Source: Petunia secreta
Lineage: Eukaryota > Streptophyta > Magnoliopsida > Solanales > Solanaceae
Direction of reading: 5' to 3'
Length of the DNA stretch: 64,000 nt
Assembly (NCBI GenBank): GCA_029990175.1
Contig: JARKIP010000033.1
Span: forward strand, 20,009,001 to 20,073,000
Part shown: in pieces, positions 1-12,234 of the stretch
How positions within the stretch are numbered: the first letter of the stretch is position 1
How the letters are laid out: each line of letters starts with the position of its first letter
Position numbers and translations under genes: made by a program
Notes under the pieces: generated by a model
Database searches by the model: none
What the model saw: the letters and a program-made list of their open reading frames with translations, nothing else
Told to the model about the DNA's origin: nothing

Positions 1-1087
1 TTTGCATAGAGCTTAAAATCTTGATCATGGCCAAGAGTTGCATAGACTTTCTCTGCAAGTTACTTATTGCAGTAGAGTTTAAAGTCTTGGCTATTTTCAA
101 TACTTACAGAGATGTTCTGTGTAAGTTGTTGCTTCCACCAGAACTTAGAGTCTTGGCTATTTCCAAGAGTTGCAGAGACTTTGCCTCCAACTTATTCACT
201 GCGGTAGAGGTAGAAGTCTTGGCAATTGTCAATACTCTTAGAGTTTTTTAGTATATGTAAGGTCCCCCTTGCCAGAACTTAAAGTCTTGGCTATTGCCAA
301 GAGTTGCAGAGACTTTGTCTCCAACTTGTTCACTACAGTAGAGGTAGAAGTCTTGGCAATTGCCAATACTCTTAAAGATTTTTAGTGTAAGGTCCCCCTT
401 GCCAGAACTTAAAGTCTTGGCTATTGCCAAGAGTTGCAGAGACTTTCTCTGCAAGTTTTGCATTGCAATATAGGTAAAAATCTTGGCAATTGTCAATACT
501 TGCAGAGACTATTTGTACAAGTTGCTCCTTCCACTAAAGTTTAAAGTTCTGGCAATTGTCAATACTTGCAGAGACTATTTGTACAAGTTTCCCCTTCCGC
601 TGAAATTTAAAGTGTTGGTTATTGGCAATAGTTGTAGAGACTTTTTCTATAGTTGTAGAGACCATGGCAACAGGGCTTAAAGTCTTGGCAATAGGGAAGA
701 AGTCTCTACATAGCCTCCCATTACAGTAGAGTTTAAAGTCTTGGCTATTGCCAATGCTTTAGAGATTTTTCAGTCTTTGCAGCAGAACTTAAACTCTTGG
801 CAATAGTTGCAGAGAACTTTACCCTTGCAACTTGAAGAAATGTTACGTTGAATCTTCTCTTTAACAAAGCAATCTGTAAAAGGAATGTGATTTTATGGTT
901 TTCTTGATAGCGTGAATGGAGAAAAGGAAGGGGAGGGACTGGGGAGCGTCTTTTTACTGATTTGTAGGGGATATTTTGGTCCGAAAAAAATTTCATTAAA
1001 CTAATGAGGGCATTTTTGCTAAACATATGTTAGTGAGGGTATTTTGGCAAACCAAAGCTTCCCGTGTCATATTTTTGCAAATCCCCC
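1..1087 (-). mobile_element. Truncated Mutator-like non-autonomous element with internal minisatellite (copy 1)
   Basis: The segment ends near 1087 with CCCGTGTCATATTTTTGCAA, the reverse complement of the left end of the element at 43370-45193. The part from about 880 to 1087 also matches 43380-43560 in inverted order. Both copies hold the same palindromic minisatellite. This copy runs off the left window edge, so only one end is seen and no target duplication can be tested. No coding capacity is visible; short reading frames here are repeat translations. Confidence 0.6.
20..800. repeat. Minisatellite with CTTGGC(A/T)ATTGCCAAG palindromes, array 1
   Basis: Roughly 60-bp degenerate units, each carrying a near or perfect palindrome (CTTGGCTATTGCCAAGAG or CTTGGCAATTGCCAA) followed by GTTGCAGAGACTTT. 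A larger unit of about 128 bp is plain where the block beginning AAGGTCCCCCTTGCCAGAAC at 259 recurs at 387. The same array lies at 43.69-44.72 kb inside the related element. Confidence 0.8.
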
Positions 1088-1976
1088 ACGTATTTGAAGC
1101 GTGCCTTTTATGATATACTCATTTTTAAAAACAATTTAGCTTTTAGCAGCTAGGTTGAACTTCGACTTTTGGGTCTGAAATTGAGACTCGTCTATCATAA
1201 ATTCAAACCTGAAAGTTTGAAGTTCAAATTCAACTATGATGGTTTGAAATTAGGCATAAACAACTTCCAACTTCAAATCTACAGTTTAAAATTCAACATA
1301 ACAGCTGAAATTAAATCAGTTTTAAAAATTAGCCAAAACATAGCACTTAACATAAGCGTTCACACAAATTTTTTAGGGATAATTACACTAAAAGACAAGC
1401 AAAAAAAGAAAATTACCAAAAATAGCCCATATTTTTTAATATTACCCGACCTGTTACCCTTTTCCCGAGATAGCAGTCTGTCGCAAGTTTATACAAGTTT
1501 ATACAATTTTATACACGTGTATAAAATTGTATAAGTGTGTATATGCGAGTGAATAAATCTGTATATTAAGGATGTTTATATGAACTTTTACTTTTTTTGT
1601 GTATATTTTTGTATTTCTCTCATTGCTACGCATTTATCTATGTATGTTCATGTATATATTATTTTTTTGGGGGATATTTGTGTGTATAAACTTGTCAAAA
1701 ACAATGATTTAGACGCAATAAATAACATAAATTCAGTAAAATACAAAAAAGTAACGACACCACTGGCGCGGGAGGGTATCTGCCGGCGTCTTAGTGACTG
1801 GGGAGGGGGATATTTTGTAGCTAGGATATTTTTCATGAAGGAGTGCTAAAATTTGTAATTTTAGAGATGGGTGCTATGCATGAAAAAAAAAATATGGCTT
1901 CCTGTTTGTAATTTTGGATAGTGGGCTGTCTATTTTTGAAAATTTCCCAAATTGTTAACAAATGAACTCGAAGCCT

Positions 1977-2319
1977 GGGAAAAGTGCATGAAAGGCCACT
2001 TTTGCCAGTGGTCTTTGGTTTGAGGCTATTTTTTTTTTACTGGTTTTGCATGAGAGGCCACTTTTTGAAATCTCAATCCTTGTGGGTTGAACTTCACACA
2101 AGTTCAGCCCACAAGGGTTGAAGTTTATGCATCTATGCCTAAAAGTTTAGCCCTTACGGATTGAAGTTAAACTTCACAAATTAGGCATGAAGAGGGTTGA
2201 ACTTCAGTCCATAAAAATTGAAGTTCCAAAAAGCGGCCTCTCATATAAAACTAATAAAAATAATTGGCTTCAAATCAAATACCAGTGGCAAAAATGGCCT
2301 ATAGACGAAATTTTTACCC
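1977..2319. mobile_element. MULE-type MITE with about 90-bp terminal inverted repeats
   Basis: The left end GTGCATGAAAGGCCACTTTT..CCAGTGG..TTTGG (from about 1978) matches the reverse complement of the right end (about 2213-2319, GGCCATTTTTGCCACTGG). Internal GAACTTCA/TGAAGTT motifs surround the centre. The outer end resembles the left end of the MULE at 56863 (GAAGTGCACAAAAGGCCAGT). A clean target duplication was not found. Confidence 0.6.
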
Positions 2320-3330
2320 ATACAATCTCAATCTATTTACAAGTTTTTGCACCCAGTAGACATTTCTGGCGCCATCATTATTTTGTCTTCCATAAGAAAA
2401 CTCTCTTTCTTTTTAGCCTCAATCGCCAAAAATAATTCAGACACACCAAATTTTAGTTCAAAAATCTTTGGTGATCGCGAAAATCCACCAGAATTTTTTG
2501 CACCGAAGCCTTGAGATGGGGTTAAAATGTCTAAGAGTGTTCATATTGGAGCGAAAAAATTAAGAGCGGCAGCTGAGTGTTTTATTTCCATATATTTTCA
2601 TTGATATGAATTTAACTTAGCATTATTTTATAAAATGGCCTCCCCTAATTTAATGAATAATAACAGGATTAAAATATCCTCCTAACCCTAAAATAGCTTA
2701 GACACCCTTGAACTTCTAATAAATTGGCAATATTTAGTTGTCAATCTTTCAACCATATCTTACTGAATTACCTTGATCTCCTGACAGATAGGCAATCCTT
2801 AGTACTAAAATTTACAAGAAAATCTTTTTGAATTACCCATGACTCTTCCCAATACTCTTATTGATTGCATTGAACTCCTGACGGATAGGTAGCACTTAGG
2901 CGTAAAATTTTTTAATCATGTCTTACTGAATTGTCTAGAACTTCTGCCTCATAGATGACACTTACCTCACACTTTATCGCCATAGTATCCAAAATCATCA
3001 ACACATGTCATATTAACAAAAAAAATATATTCTAGCTAACAATATTAAATATTGAGCAAACTCATGATTTAAAGGTAAAAATTTGCATAATATTGAACCT
3101 ACTGATCTAACAATTCACTATTATTTGTTCCCTAATAAATAAAACTTGCTACTAAAGATATTTCAGTACAACCAAGGGCAAACACATTTTTCCCCGTATG
3201 AAAAATGAGTTGGAAGTCAATTGTTTAAAGAACTAGTTAATGAGGCTACAACTGCAACACCAACTACATTAGGGATAATAGGCGGTGAGAATTCCGCAAC
3301 TATGACACCTTACACAATGAGTTGCCTAAT
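2320..3330. other. AT-rich spacer, no gene recognised
   Basis: No convincing coding sequence or structured repeat seen. There are loosely repeated phrases such as 'cttgaactcctgacggataggtagcacttag' variants between 2700 and 2960, suggesting old degenerate repeats. Confidence 0.4.
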
Positions 3331-3770
3331 TGACCTCGCTTAAATTGATTTGTAAGAATGACATCCGCTAACTTTAAGTAAGTGTTATTTTCGTAGTAGT
3401 ACTTGACCTTTTATCTCTTTCAATATTCTCCCAAATAACTTGAAGTGCTGCTCCACAGATGAAAATACCCCTACAAAATCTGATATTGACGCCCGCATCC
3501 CGCCATCCCATTAAGTAAGTGCTGCCTCCGTGGTAGCACTTGACCTGTTATGTCTTTCAACGTTCCCCCAGATAATTTGAAGTGCTGCCCCGCCCTCCAA
3601 GATAACTTCAGGCAACACTTGCCTCTTTAATCTCTTCACAGGCAGCACTTGCCATTTATATTTTTCGAAGAGGCAGCATTTGTCAAGTTATAACTTGAAG
3701 TACTGTCTGAGTATGTAGCACTTGTCAATTTATAACTTGAAGTGCTACCTCCAAGGTTATTTTGCGAAAT
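3330..3770. repeat. Degenerate repeats of AAGTGCTGCC / GGCAGCACTT
   Basis: The motif AAGTGCTGCC and its complement GGCAGCACTT occur many times in both directions. They are embedded in an imperfect duplication: the segment near 3370-3440 (TTAAGTAAGTG..ACTTGACCTTTTAT..CTTTCAA) recurs at about 3510-3590. No gene is present. The style, short dyad motifs in a non-coding block, resembles the GAACTTCAGT blocks elsewhere in the window. Confidence 0.55.
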
Positions 3771-4353
3771 TATTCTTAAATGGGGATAAAAAACCATAAT
3801 CAGAATAAGGGGTACATGTGGTGAAATTTCTTGTAACAGTGCCGTTTTTGGGATTTAATCCATTTTAATTGGCTCAAATAAAGCCAAATCCGTCAATTGT
3901 TACCTCCCATCCCACACATTGAAGCAGTCTTCTCTAATTAGTGTTGCTACCTAAATGTGTGTTATAGTGAAGTATCTCACTTGTCAACATAGCTCTGTCT
4001 TGGCATTTTCTACTGTACTGCTCTGTCAATTGCCTCTCTTTAACAACTGTTGGTCTACATAATTTTTCTTGCAGTGGCCCTAGTGGTATTTAATTCTTTT
4101 TTGAGAAACTAAAATAGGAATGATTTGTTGGATTAGTTGAATATGTGAAGGTCTTAAATTGAACACACACACATATATATATGTGTGTGTATTTGTTAAA
4201 ACTTGTTTTTAGTTTAAATAATTAAATTTGTAATATAACCGCACAAGCAATTCTTTTATATCAAGTTGTTAGACGTAATGTGTAAATCAACTTTTTTTTG
4301 AACTAGTTGATGGCAATTAACAAAGGACTAATTGAATAGCAATAGTAAATATC
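3771..4353. other. Spacer with short AC/AT/TG microsatellite
   Basis: No gene seen. A run of CA, TA and TG dinucleotides lies at about 4160-4190. The last five bases, ATATC at 4349-4353, are the left target duplication of the LTR element that follows. Confidence 0.4.
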
Positions 4354-5681
4354 TGTTGCTCCCAACGCACACGCAAGTATACGTGGTCGACAAGTAATAA
4401 AGTGATAAGTAGAATATTGTTCCCACGAGGACTATTCAAACTGGACTCCTAACAAACAATTTCTACTAACTATCCAGGGATCTTTTTCCAATGGCGATGA
4501 TTTAATTAACTAAAGAACAGTAATTAAAATGGTGAAAATTCAGTCAAACAATGGAGCAAACGTTGGTTGTAAACAATATTAAGGAGACGGTCCAGGATCA
4601 GAGTTACGAACAATCCAGTTGAGTTATCCTGTTGATTCCACTTCTTAAGTCCCGAGATTGCTAACTAACAGGTTAATTGTACCCGTGAAAACCTTTCGAT
4701 TCTTCACGGTCTATGCAGGCTACTCCAATCCCTATATGTCTATGGGTTGAATCACGTGCACGCATTAACGAATTCTGTATTTAACTAAGCAAGGTGAATA
4801 GGTATATGTCTATCCTACCCACAAATTGATTTTCCAATGCTCAGGTTCACAATCAAACCCTATTCTTTCTTATTGCGTTCATAAATTCCCTCTGTCGAGT
4901 TCAATCTAAGAACCGTAGATAGTGTTCAATTATTCGGCCGTTATAATCAAACAATTATGATCAAGAAAGAATAAACAATCTATAATTGGAATTCAATTAA
5001 TGGAAATCAACATTCAAACCTCAACCTTCATGAATTCACTCTAACCCTAGAACGATGGATCTAGCCACGCATACTCATAATCACAACACAAGGATTTGAT
5101 GAAATAATGATGTAATAGATTAATGGAAGGAAGAAAAACCCTTGTTCAAGATGTTATGAGCTCTCCAATTTGATCCAAAGTCTGAACTCCCTTAAAAAAT
5201 GAAGTAAAAGAGTATTTATAATGTTTACAAAAGCCTAGCAATTAGTTACGCCTAAGCCTAGACGAAATAGGACTTCAAAAACCGCTCCAGGGGCACTACA
5301 GCTGGCGCCCCGCGCCTCAAAATGCGCGCAACCAAGCAGAACCCGTCAAATCTCGCATGCAACGGCCCCGCCCCGTGCCCCAAAATGCGCAGGACTTTGG
5401 GCGCTTTCCCTGGCGCGCCGCGCCACCCATGGCGCCAGGCCATTTTTCTGCTTTCGTCGTTTGCAGCTCGCGTCGCGTCGTGCCTTTGTGTGCTCGATCC
5501 AATTCCACTCTTTTCTTGCTCGATCATGCTCTTTAAAGCTCCAATTGCACTTCATAACAATCTACAATCATACGACACAAAATCAGTGCAAAATCACATT
5601 CATCAACTAGAAAACGGGCGAATAAAGTACTCAAACGTGAGGAAATTTTGAGGAAATATAGGCATAAAATGCCAAACATCA
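4354..5681 (-). repeat. 3' LTR of the TR-GAG-like element
   Basis: Direct repeat of 10023-11342. It begins (plus view) TGTTGCTCCCAACG and ends GCCAAACATCA. A TATA-like box lies near 5211-5219 (TATAAATAC on the minus strand). A GC-rich stretch at 5300-5480 contrasts with the AT-rich rest. Confidence 0.92.
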
Positions 5682-5694
5682 CCACCCCACACTT
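5682..5694 (-). other. Polypurine tract
   Basis: On the minus strand the sequence AGTGTGGGGTGG lies directly before the LTR start TGATGTTTGG, the expected place and composition for plus-strand priming. Confidence 0.75.
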
Positions 5695-7819
5695 GAACCT
5701 TTGCTCGCCCTCGAGCAATCACAAATAACTTCCCAACCTAGGTAGAACAGGTCTGCTATGACTCTGGTTGATACTGACCATTGAACAAATGCATACATTA
5801 CTACTATGGGTCCAACAAACATGCCAATAATATAACAAACTCAAAACACGAGAACAACCACCCCAAGACAACTCAAATGTGCAAACTCGACTCATTGCAA
5901 CCATGCTCCCACAAAGTCACCCCTACCTACTCAACCAAGAAGCCACGACTTCACCTATCTCATGTAAACCGTGTGCCCTCACCAATAATGAAGCAAGAGA
6001 GTGTCCTCCAAATATCACACACAACCATGAATATCAAGAATAGAACGGGGACAATAGCATAGAAACAATTCACTCACTTTCATAAAAAGCTCACATGTCA
6101 CACACGATGTACCATAGGCTTGCCCGTAGTGTAGGACTCCACTAATGTAACTTCACTCCAGTCGGGATTAACTAGGACTTTAAAGGGTTGTAATGTAGGC
6201 TAAGGGGCTGGTAGGATACATATCGGTAATAGTGACTACCTCCCTAAGCACTTTAATACATCACATTCAAATTGCACACAAATCTCATCAAAACCAACCA
6301 TTTCATCCCCCAACCAACAAATTTCTCACACACCTTTTTCATCAAAGTAGTAATTTTTCTTTTAAGCACACACTAGCAAGGATAGATATTCTTCTCTTTT
6401 TCTCTTTATTTCTTTTTCAACTTTTTTTTTTCTTTTCATTTGATGTTTTGTTTTTTTTTTCTATTCACTTCTTTCCAAACCTTGCCAATGCTCATAATCA
6501 ACTACTTCACAATTCATCACATATTCCCCTCATTGGTTCCACTCAAAAACCTCCCAATATTTCAACCACAAACTCCACAATAATATAAAATCATCAATTA
6601 AAGTGCTTAAGGAGTAAAGGGTCAAAAGAAAGCAATTTAGAACAAGTGGGTAGGCTTGCGGTGTGGGTGCCAACAAAAGGTCAAAGATATCACAACAATC
6701 AAGTCCAAGGTGTATATAAGGGTAGGCAAATCAAGGTCAAAGGCTTATCCAAGAAGGCCTGTATCATTTCCCGACTAGAGCAAACCTAGGATTTCGCTTT
6801 GCACACACACGGGGCAAGTTCTAGACACCAATATGCAAACATGGAACACAAGAGAATATGCCTCACAACACACATTGCACACAATTCACACAAAATGGCT
6901 CCATCACAACTCTCAATTAAGCAAATAGAGTGCAACTTGTGGAAAATTAAGCACTAATGCACAAAGGTTCACAACAAAGTCAAGTGAGTGGACTCAAGCA
7001 TCTCAAGGGGGTCATTCCAATTTTTTTTCTAGGCATGCATCACAATTTAAAACCACAAGACACCACAAATAGCACATGCAATAAGTTCAAGTCCACCGGT
7101 ATCAAACAAATCAAAGGAACCTAGCATTCTACCTATTTCTTTCGTCTAGGGCCACCTATAACTAATTACTCTAATCCTAATAAGAATAAAAAACTGCCCA
7201 GTTCAAAGGCCTCCCCGTGGAAAAGAACCGAGGTCATAAGAAAAACCACGGGGTGGATGACATGTACCACTAATAAAGACTAAAAAAGAAAATCTTTTTG
7301 CAATTTTCATTGGTTTTCTAATTTTTTTTCATATATTAAAGCAAGAAACAAATAAAGATAACATCAAGTGACAAAATTAAAAATTGCTGAAATTAAATAC
7401 CTAAAGGTACAATCATCCATAACCTTAATTTTTTTTTTTAACTTTTTTTTTGGAAGTTTCCCACTCCACACTTAAAATCAAGCGCTGTCCTCAGTGCGAA
7501 CAAAAATATAGTGCAAGAGTGAAAAGAACTTCCCTGAAGGCCGAAAAGGGCCTAGCCTTTGGCGCTAGCAGTGACACCATCTCCATTACGAACCTACCAA
7601 GCGTCCGTAGAGCATGAGGTACTCAGACTTCCCCCAACAGGTCATCAATATTAGGCAGGGTTGAGGACATCCCACACTTAAGCTCGACATTACATGAACC
7701 TGCAATCCAAAGAAAAATAAAAACTACGTGACACTATAAATAAAATAATACAAGTACAAACTCGGGTTGCCTCCCGATAAGCGCCTTAGTTAACGTCGTG
7801 GCACGACGACACTTTTAGC
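5695..7819. other. Non-coding 3' half of the TR-GAG-like element
   Basis: This lies between the end of the gag-protease frame and the polypurine tract, where pol would be. Low-complexity T-rich stretches (6390-6470, 7430-7455) and many stops in all frames; no RT or integrase motif is seen. The reading frame at 6232-6588 is low-complexity and looks accidental. Confidence 0.7.
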
Positions 7820-9878
7820 TCACTTCCAGCATTTATGTCTTCTCTTCTTACGACGAATCTTTGCTTTCCTCCTTTCTTTGAGAGAACCCCTATTCAACTT
7901 CACATGTGATGTGCCATTGCTATCTTGTTCCACATTCTGCCCACACACGTCATTTGGTTTACTTCCATGTTCTTGTTTGACACATTCGATCATAGAGCAC
8001 TCTTCAACCTTAGTTATGTGCTCCTTCTCATTATAAACCTTGAAAGTAACCTTTTCTCCATGCGCTCTAACAGTCATCTCTCCCAACTCCATGTCAATCA
8101 GTGCCTTCGAGGTGACTAAGAATGATTTTCCCAAAATGATTGGAGCTTCTCGGTCCTCTTCATAATCTAGGATTACAAAATCAGCAGAGAATGTAAACTT
8201 ACCAACTTTAAGCAACACATCCTCCAACTTACCATCAGGGTGAGTGAGTGATCCATCCGCCATCTTAAGAGTAACTGAAGAGGGCTTGATTGCGCCTAGC
8301 CCTAACCTTTTGCAAACAGATAGAGGCATGAGATTTATGCTCGCACCCAGATCACACAATGCACCAATGATATTATGCCCTCCAATGGTGCAAGGAATAG
8401 TAAACTTCCCAGGATCTTGAAGTTTTGGAGGTAACTTACTCAAGATTGTGCTGCACTCCTCAACTAACTCAACTGTATCTATCTCATGAGGCTTTTTCTT
8501 CTTGACTAAAATCTCTTTTAAGAACTTCACAAAGGATGACATCAATTCAAACACATCACTCAAAGAAATGTTAACTTGAAGCTCTTTCAACATACTTACA
8601 AATTTTTGATACTGGGCCAAATCCTTCGCTGGTATAAGTCTCTGCGGGAATGGTGGAGGCGGCAGAGGTGCCTCCTTTCTCTCTTCTTTCTTCCTTACCT
8701 TCTCCACTTTTTCAACTTTTTCTATTTCAGCTCTCTCCTCAGACTTGGCCATCAGCTCTCCACCTTCAATTAAAGTCACTGTAAGACATTGCTCAGGCCC
8801 TTTTTTAACAGTACTTACTTCTCCCACCAACTGCCCCAACTGGTGCTCCAGGTTCTTTTTAGCATTGGCAAGATCTTGTATGGCCTGTGCATGGGCTGCA
8901 GTGTCAGCTATCATTCTCTACTGGCCCGCCATTATCTGCTTTAGCATATCTTCAACTGAATTGCTAACCTGTTGTGGTGGAGCTGGAAGCGGTTGGTAAT
9001 TATTTGGGGCTCTCATATTGCCTTGATAATAAGCATTACCAAACTGATTTTGACCCTGCGGCCTGTTTTGATTACCCACGTAATAAACTGATTCTGGATT
9101 AGAGGAGCAAACTTCTGTAGCATGATCTTGACCACAAACCTCACAAAAAATCTGGAGCTGTTGCACTGGAGCCACTGGTTGCTGAGTCCGCGGCAGAGCT
9201 AGCTTGCTAATTTGATTAGAAATAGCATCCATCTTCGCCCTCAGCTCTGAAACTGCATCTAACTGAAGTACCCCAGCAGATTTCTCCGTAGTAGCTCTAC
9301 CATCTCCCTGCCAATCAGGATTGCTCTGCGAAAACTTGTCTAGTAATTCATAGATCTGGTCAAAGTTTAAGGCCAGTACTTGGCCTCCAGCAGCAGCATC
9401 CACCACGATCTTGGTATGAGCATTCAAACCTTCAACAAAAGTATGGGCCAACACCTCATTAGACTGGTTGTGGTGCGGGAAATCTCTCAACAATGACTTG
9501 AATCTTTCCCAGGCTGAATATAAGGATTCTCCATCTCTTTGTCTAAAAGATATAATCTCACTCCTTATTCTAGCTGTTTTGGCAGAGGGATAGAATTTAG
9601 CCAAAAATTTCTTAGCTAAAGCATCCCAAGTAGTGATAGACCCGGGCTTTTCAGCCTTTAACCACTTCTTTGCTGCCCCGATCAATGAAATTCTGGATAT
9701 GTTGTCGTGGATCCTCGTGCAATAATCCAACATATTGTCCAGTTGCATGTAACAGTTGTATCATGCCGGACTTAATCTCGAAGTGTCCAGTAATTTCAGG
9801 TTTAACTATGCTCGAGGCTACTCCCTCCAGACTGGGAAGAGCAACATCTCGCACAGCTAAAGCTCGATCTAATGCCAT
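7820..9878 (-). pseudogene. gag-protease gene of the TR-GAG-like element (frameshifted, one in-frame stop)
   Basis: Reading leftward from 9878, the N-terminal part holds HEDPRQHIQNFI, typical of the start of Ty3/gypsy gag. The frame then changes near 9690 and gag continues with AAKKWLKAEKPGSITTWDAL..FLAKFYP, the retrotransposon gag core. It ends in a zinc-knuckle-like CEVCGQDHATEVC. The loss of residues at the junction suggests a small out-of-frame deletion. A single in-frame TAG at 8918-8920 separates gag from the next 364 codons. These carry a Lys/Glu-rich linker and a retropepsin-like domain with DLGAS at residues about 188-192 and ILGKSF at about 260. A very basic tail (RRKAKIRRKKRR) ends the frame. 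DLGA in place of DTGA is common in plant Athila-type proteases. No pol follows. Confidence 0.85.
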
Positions 9879-9997
9879 TCCTACAGGTAAGGGTTAAGAG
9901 AAACCTAATACCCGAAACAGCACAAGAAACTCAAAACAAAAATTAAACCTGAATAGAAAATAATAAATCGTCTGAAAAGAAAACAGTCAATTATTTA

Positions 9998-10016
9998 GTC
10001 CCCGGCAACGTAGCCA
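9998..10016 (-). other. Primer binding site, tRNA-Asp type
   Basis: The minus-strand sequence TGGCTACGTTGCCGGGGAC lies six bases inside the 5' LTR. It matches the complement of the tRNA-Asp 3' end (TGGCGCCGTTGCCGGGGA) except for two bases near the CCA end. The mismatches may be post-insertion mutations. It fixes the element's orientation as minus. Confidence 0.8.
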
Positions 10017-10022
10017 AAAACT

Positions 10023-11342
10023 TGTTGCTCCCAACGCACACGCAAGTATACGTGGTCGACAAGTAATAAAGTGATAAGTATAGTATCGTTCCCACGAGGA
10101 CTATTCAGACCGGACTCCTAACAAATAATTTCTACTAACTATCCATGGTTCTTTTTCCAATGGTGATGATTTAATTAACTAAAGAACAATAATTAAAATG
10201 GTGGAAATTCAGTCAAACAATGGAGCAAACGTTTTGTAAACAATATTAAGGAGACGGTCTAGGGTCAGAGTTACGAACAATCCAGTTGAGTTATCCTGTT
10301 GATTCCACTTCTTAAGTCCCAAGATTGCTAACTAACAGGTTAATTGTACCCGTGAAAATCTTTCGATTCTTCACGGTCTATGCAGGCTACTCCAATCCCT
10401 ATATGTCTATAGGTTGAATCACGTGCACGCATTAATGAATTCTGTATTTAGCTAAGCAAGGTGAATAGGTATATGTCTATCCTACCCACAAGTTGATTCC
10501 CCAATGCTCAGGTTCACAATCAAGCCCTATGCTGTCTTATTGCGTTCATAAATTCCCTCTGTCGAGTTCAATCTAAGAACCGTAGATAGTGTTCAATTAT
10601 TCCGCCGTTATAATCAAACAATTATGATCAAGAAAGAATAAACAATCTATAATTGAAATTCAATTAATGGAAATCAACATTCAAACCTCAACCTTCATGA
10701 ATTCACTCTAACCCTAGAACGATGGATCTAGCCACGCATACTCATAATCACAACACAAGGATTTGATGAAATAATGATGTAATAGATTAATGGAAGGAAG
10801 AAAAACCCTTGTTCAAGATGTTATGAGCTCTCCAATTTGCTCCAAAGTCTGAACTCCCTTAAAAAAATGAAGTAAAAGAGTATTTATAATATTTACAAAA
10901 GCCTAGCAATTAGTTACGCCTAAGCCTAGACGAAATAGGACTTCAAAAACCGCTCCAGAGGCACTATAGATGGCGCCCCGTGCCTCAAAACGCGCGCAAC
11001 CAAGCAGAACCAGTCGAATCTCGCATGCAACGGCCCCGCCCCGCGCCCCAAAACGCGCAGGACTTTGGGCGCTTTCCCTGGCGCGCCGCGCCACTCATGG
11101 CGCCAGGCCATTTTCCTGCTTTCGTCGTTCGCAGCTCGCGTCGCATTGTGCCTTCGTGTGCTCGATCCAATCCTCAATCCAATTCCACCATTTTCTTGCT
11201 CGATCATGCTCTTTAAAGCTCCAACTGCACTTACGACACAAAATTAGTGCAAAATCACATTCATCAACTAGAAAACGGGCGAATAAAGTACTCAAACATG
11301 AGGAAATATTGAGAAAATATAGGCATAAAATGCCAAACATCA
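10023..11342 (-). repeat. 5' LTR of the TR-GAG-like element
   Basis: Direct repeat of 4354-5681 with the same ends. The minus-strand TATA-like TATAAATAC recurs near 10880. Several small substitutions and short indels separate the two LTRs. Confidence 0.92.
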
Positions 11343-12160
11343 ATATCCAGAATCCAGATGAAATAATAATGACAATGATAACAAAAATAATAGTAAAGCG
11401 AGGTAAAAAATGTCTTATTGATAAAGCCATGAATTCTCCAGTGGTATCAATGTATCTAGCCACCCTAGAGCGGTGTAATAGCAGGAAAAGTAGCAACAAA
11501 GGAAGATAAGTGAATGAATAAATAGTAATGTGAGATACAAGAGTCTCAGGAATACAAACGAGGGGAAAGGATCGTATTTATAGGCATGGAATCCTTGTTT
11601 AGTGCAATAACCTCCTTCCCCACATCTTTCAACAGACATATAATGTTGTTGGACGTGATAATATTGGCTCCTGTCAGTGTCGAAAGTCGTTGGACCTAAA
11701 GTCTTATCTGTTAGAGTGTCTTATCAATCTTCTTCCGAAGCCTAAGTGTCCAGATGGGAACTGATTGAATTAAGCTCGGCTGTAATCGATCTATTGGACA
11801 AGTTCCGCTAATGACGCCTTGCCTATGATCTATGGTGTCTAGTCGGATTCTACATTTCCATCCTCGGTCCGAATCATGGATAACGTACCTCCAAGATTCA
11901 CTCATTCCCTGTCATGTCATCGGACACCTGACGATATGTGTCTGATCTGATTTTGATTAATACAGTTTGTATGTATATATGTATGTATGTATGAAAGAGA
12001 TACTTTCCTAAATATTCAACTTTTCAAGTTCCATAAATGTAAGGACTTTCTTGAAATATATAAGTTAATATGCACTTTAATGGGTTCTGTTGAAACCTAA
12101 AGAGAATCGCTTGTATTTTATTTGATTTGCATGTCTCGTGCATAACCCGGACCCAATTAG
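11343..12160 (-). other. Possible LTR fragment of another retroelement
   Basis: The TR-GAG-like element is inserted at the edge of this block. On the minus strand there is a clear TATA box (CCTATAAATACG near 11575-11590) followed by a pyrimidine-rich leader-like stretch, as in retroelement LTR promoters. No second copy lies in the window and no ends were identified, so the call is weak. Confidence 0.3.
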
Positions 12161-12234
12161 TTAGTTTTTTTTTAATATATATTATTAATTTATTTTAATT
12201 TTTTTTATGGTGTACGAAATTGCATAGATAGAAA

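Larger units (their letters stand above)
4354..11342 (-). mobile_element. Complete TR-GAG-like LTR retrotransposon (gag-protease only)
   Basis: Two direct repeats of about 1.32 kb (4354-5681 and 10023-11342) start TGTTGCTCCC and end AAACATCA. They are flanked by a perfect 5-bp duplication, ATATC at 4349-4353 and 11343-11347. Internally, on the minus strand, there is a tRNA-Asp-type primer binding site, a gag region, a retropepsin and a polypurine tract. No reverse transcriptase, RNase H or integrase is present; about 2.1 kb of non-coding DNA (5695-7800) takes the place of pol. Gag and protease resemble the Athila/Ty3-gypsy type. The element must have moved with enzymes supplied in trans. The two LTRs differ by a few percent by eye, so the insertion is not very recent. 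Confidence 0.93.

Noticed and set aside
1169..1534. 121-codon plus-strand reading frame
   Set aside because: Composed of repeated TTGAAGTTCAAA-type words and AT-rich text; no protein family pattern.
5258..5651. Overlapping frames in the GC-rich part of the LTR, repeated at 10903-11509
   Set aside because: Several frames on both strands overlap the same GC-rich LTR block; they come from base composition and the LTR explains the sequence.
6232..6588. 118-codon frame rich in Phe, His and Ser
   Set aside because: Low-complexity T-rich sequence inside the non-coding half of the LTR element.
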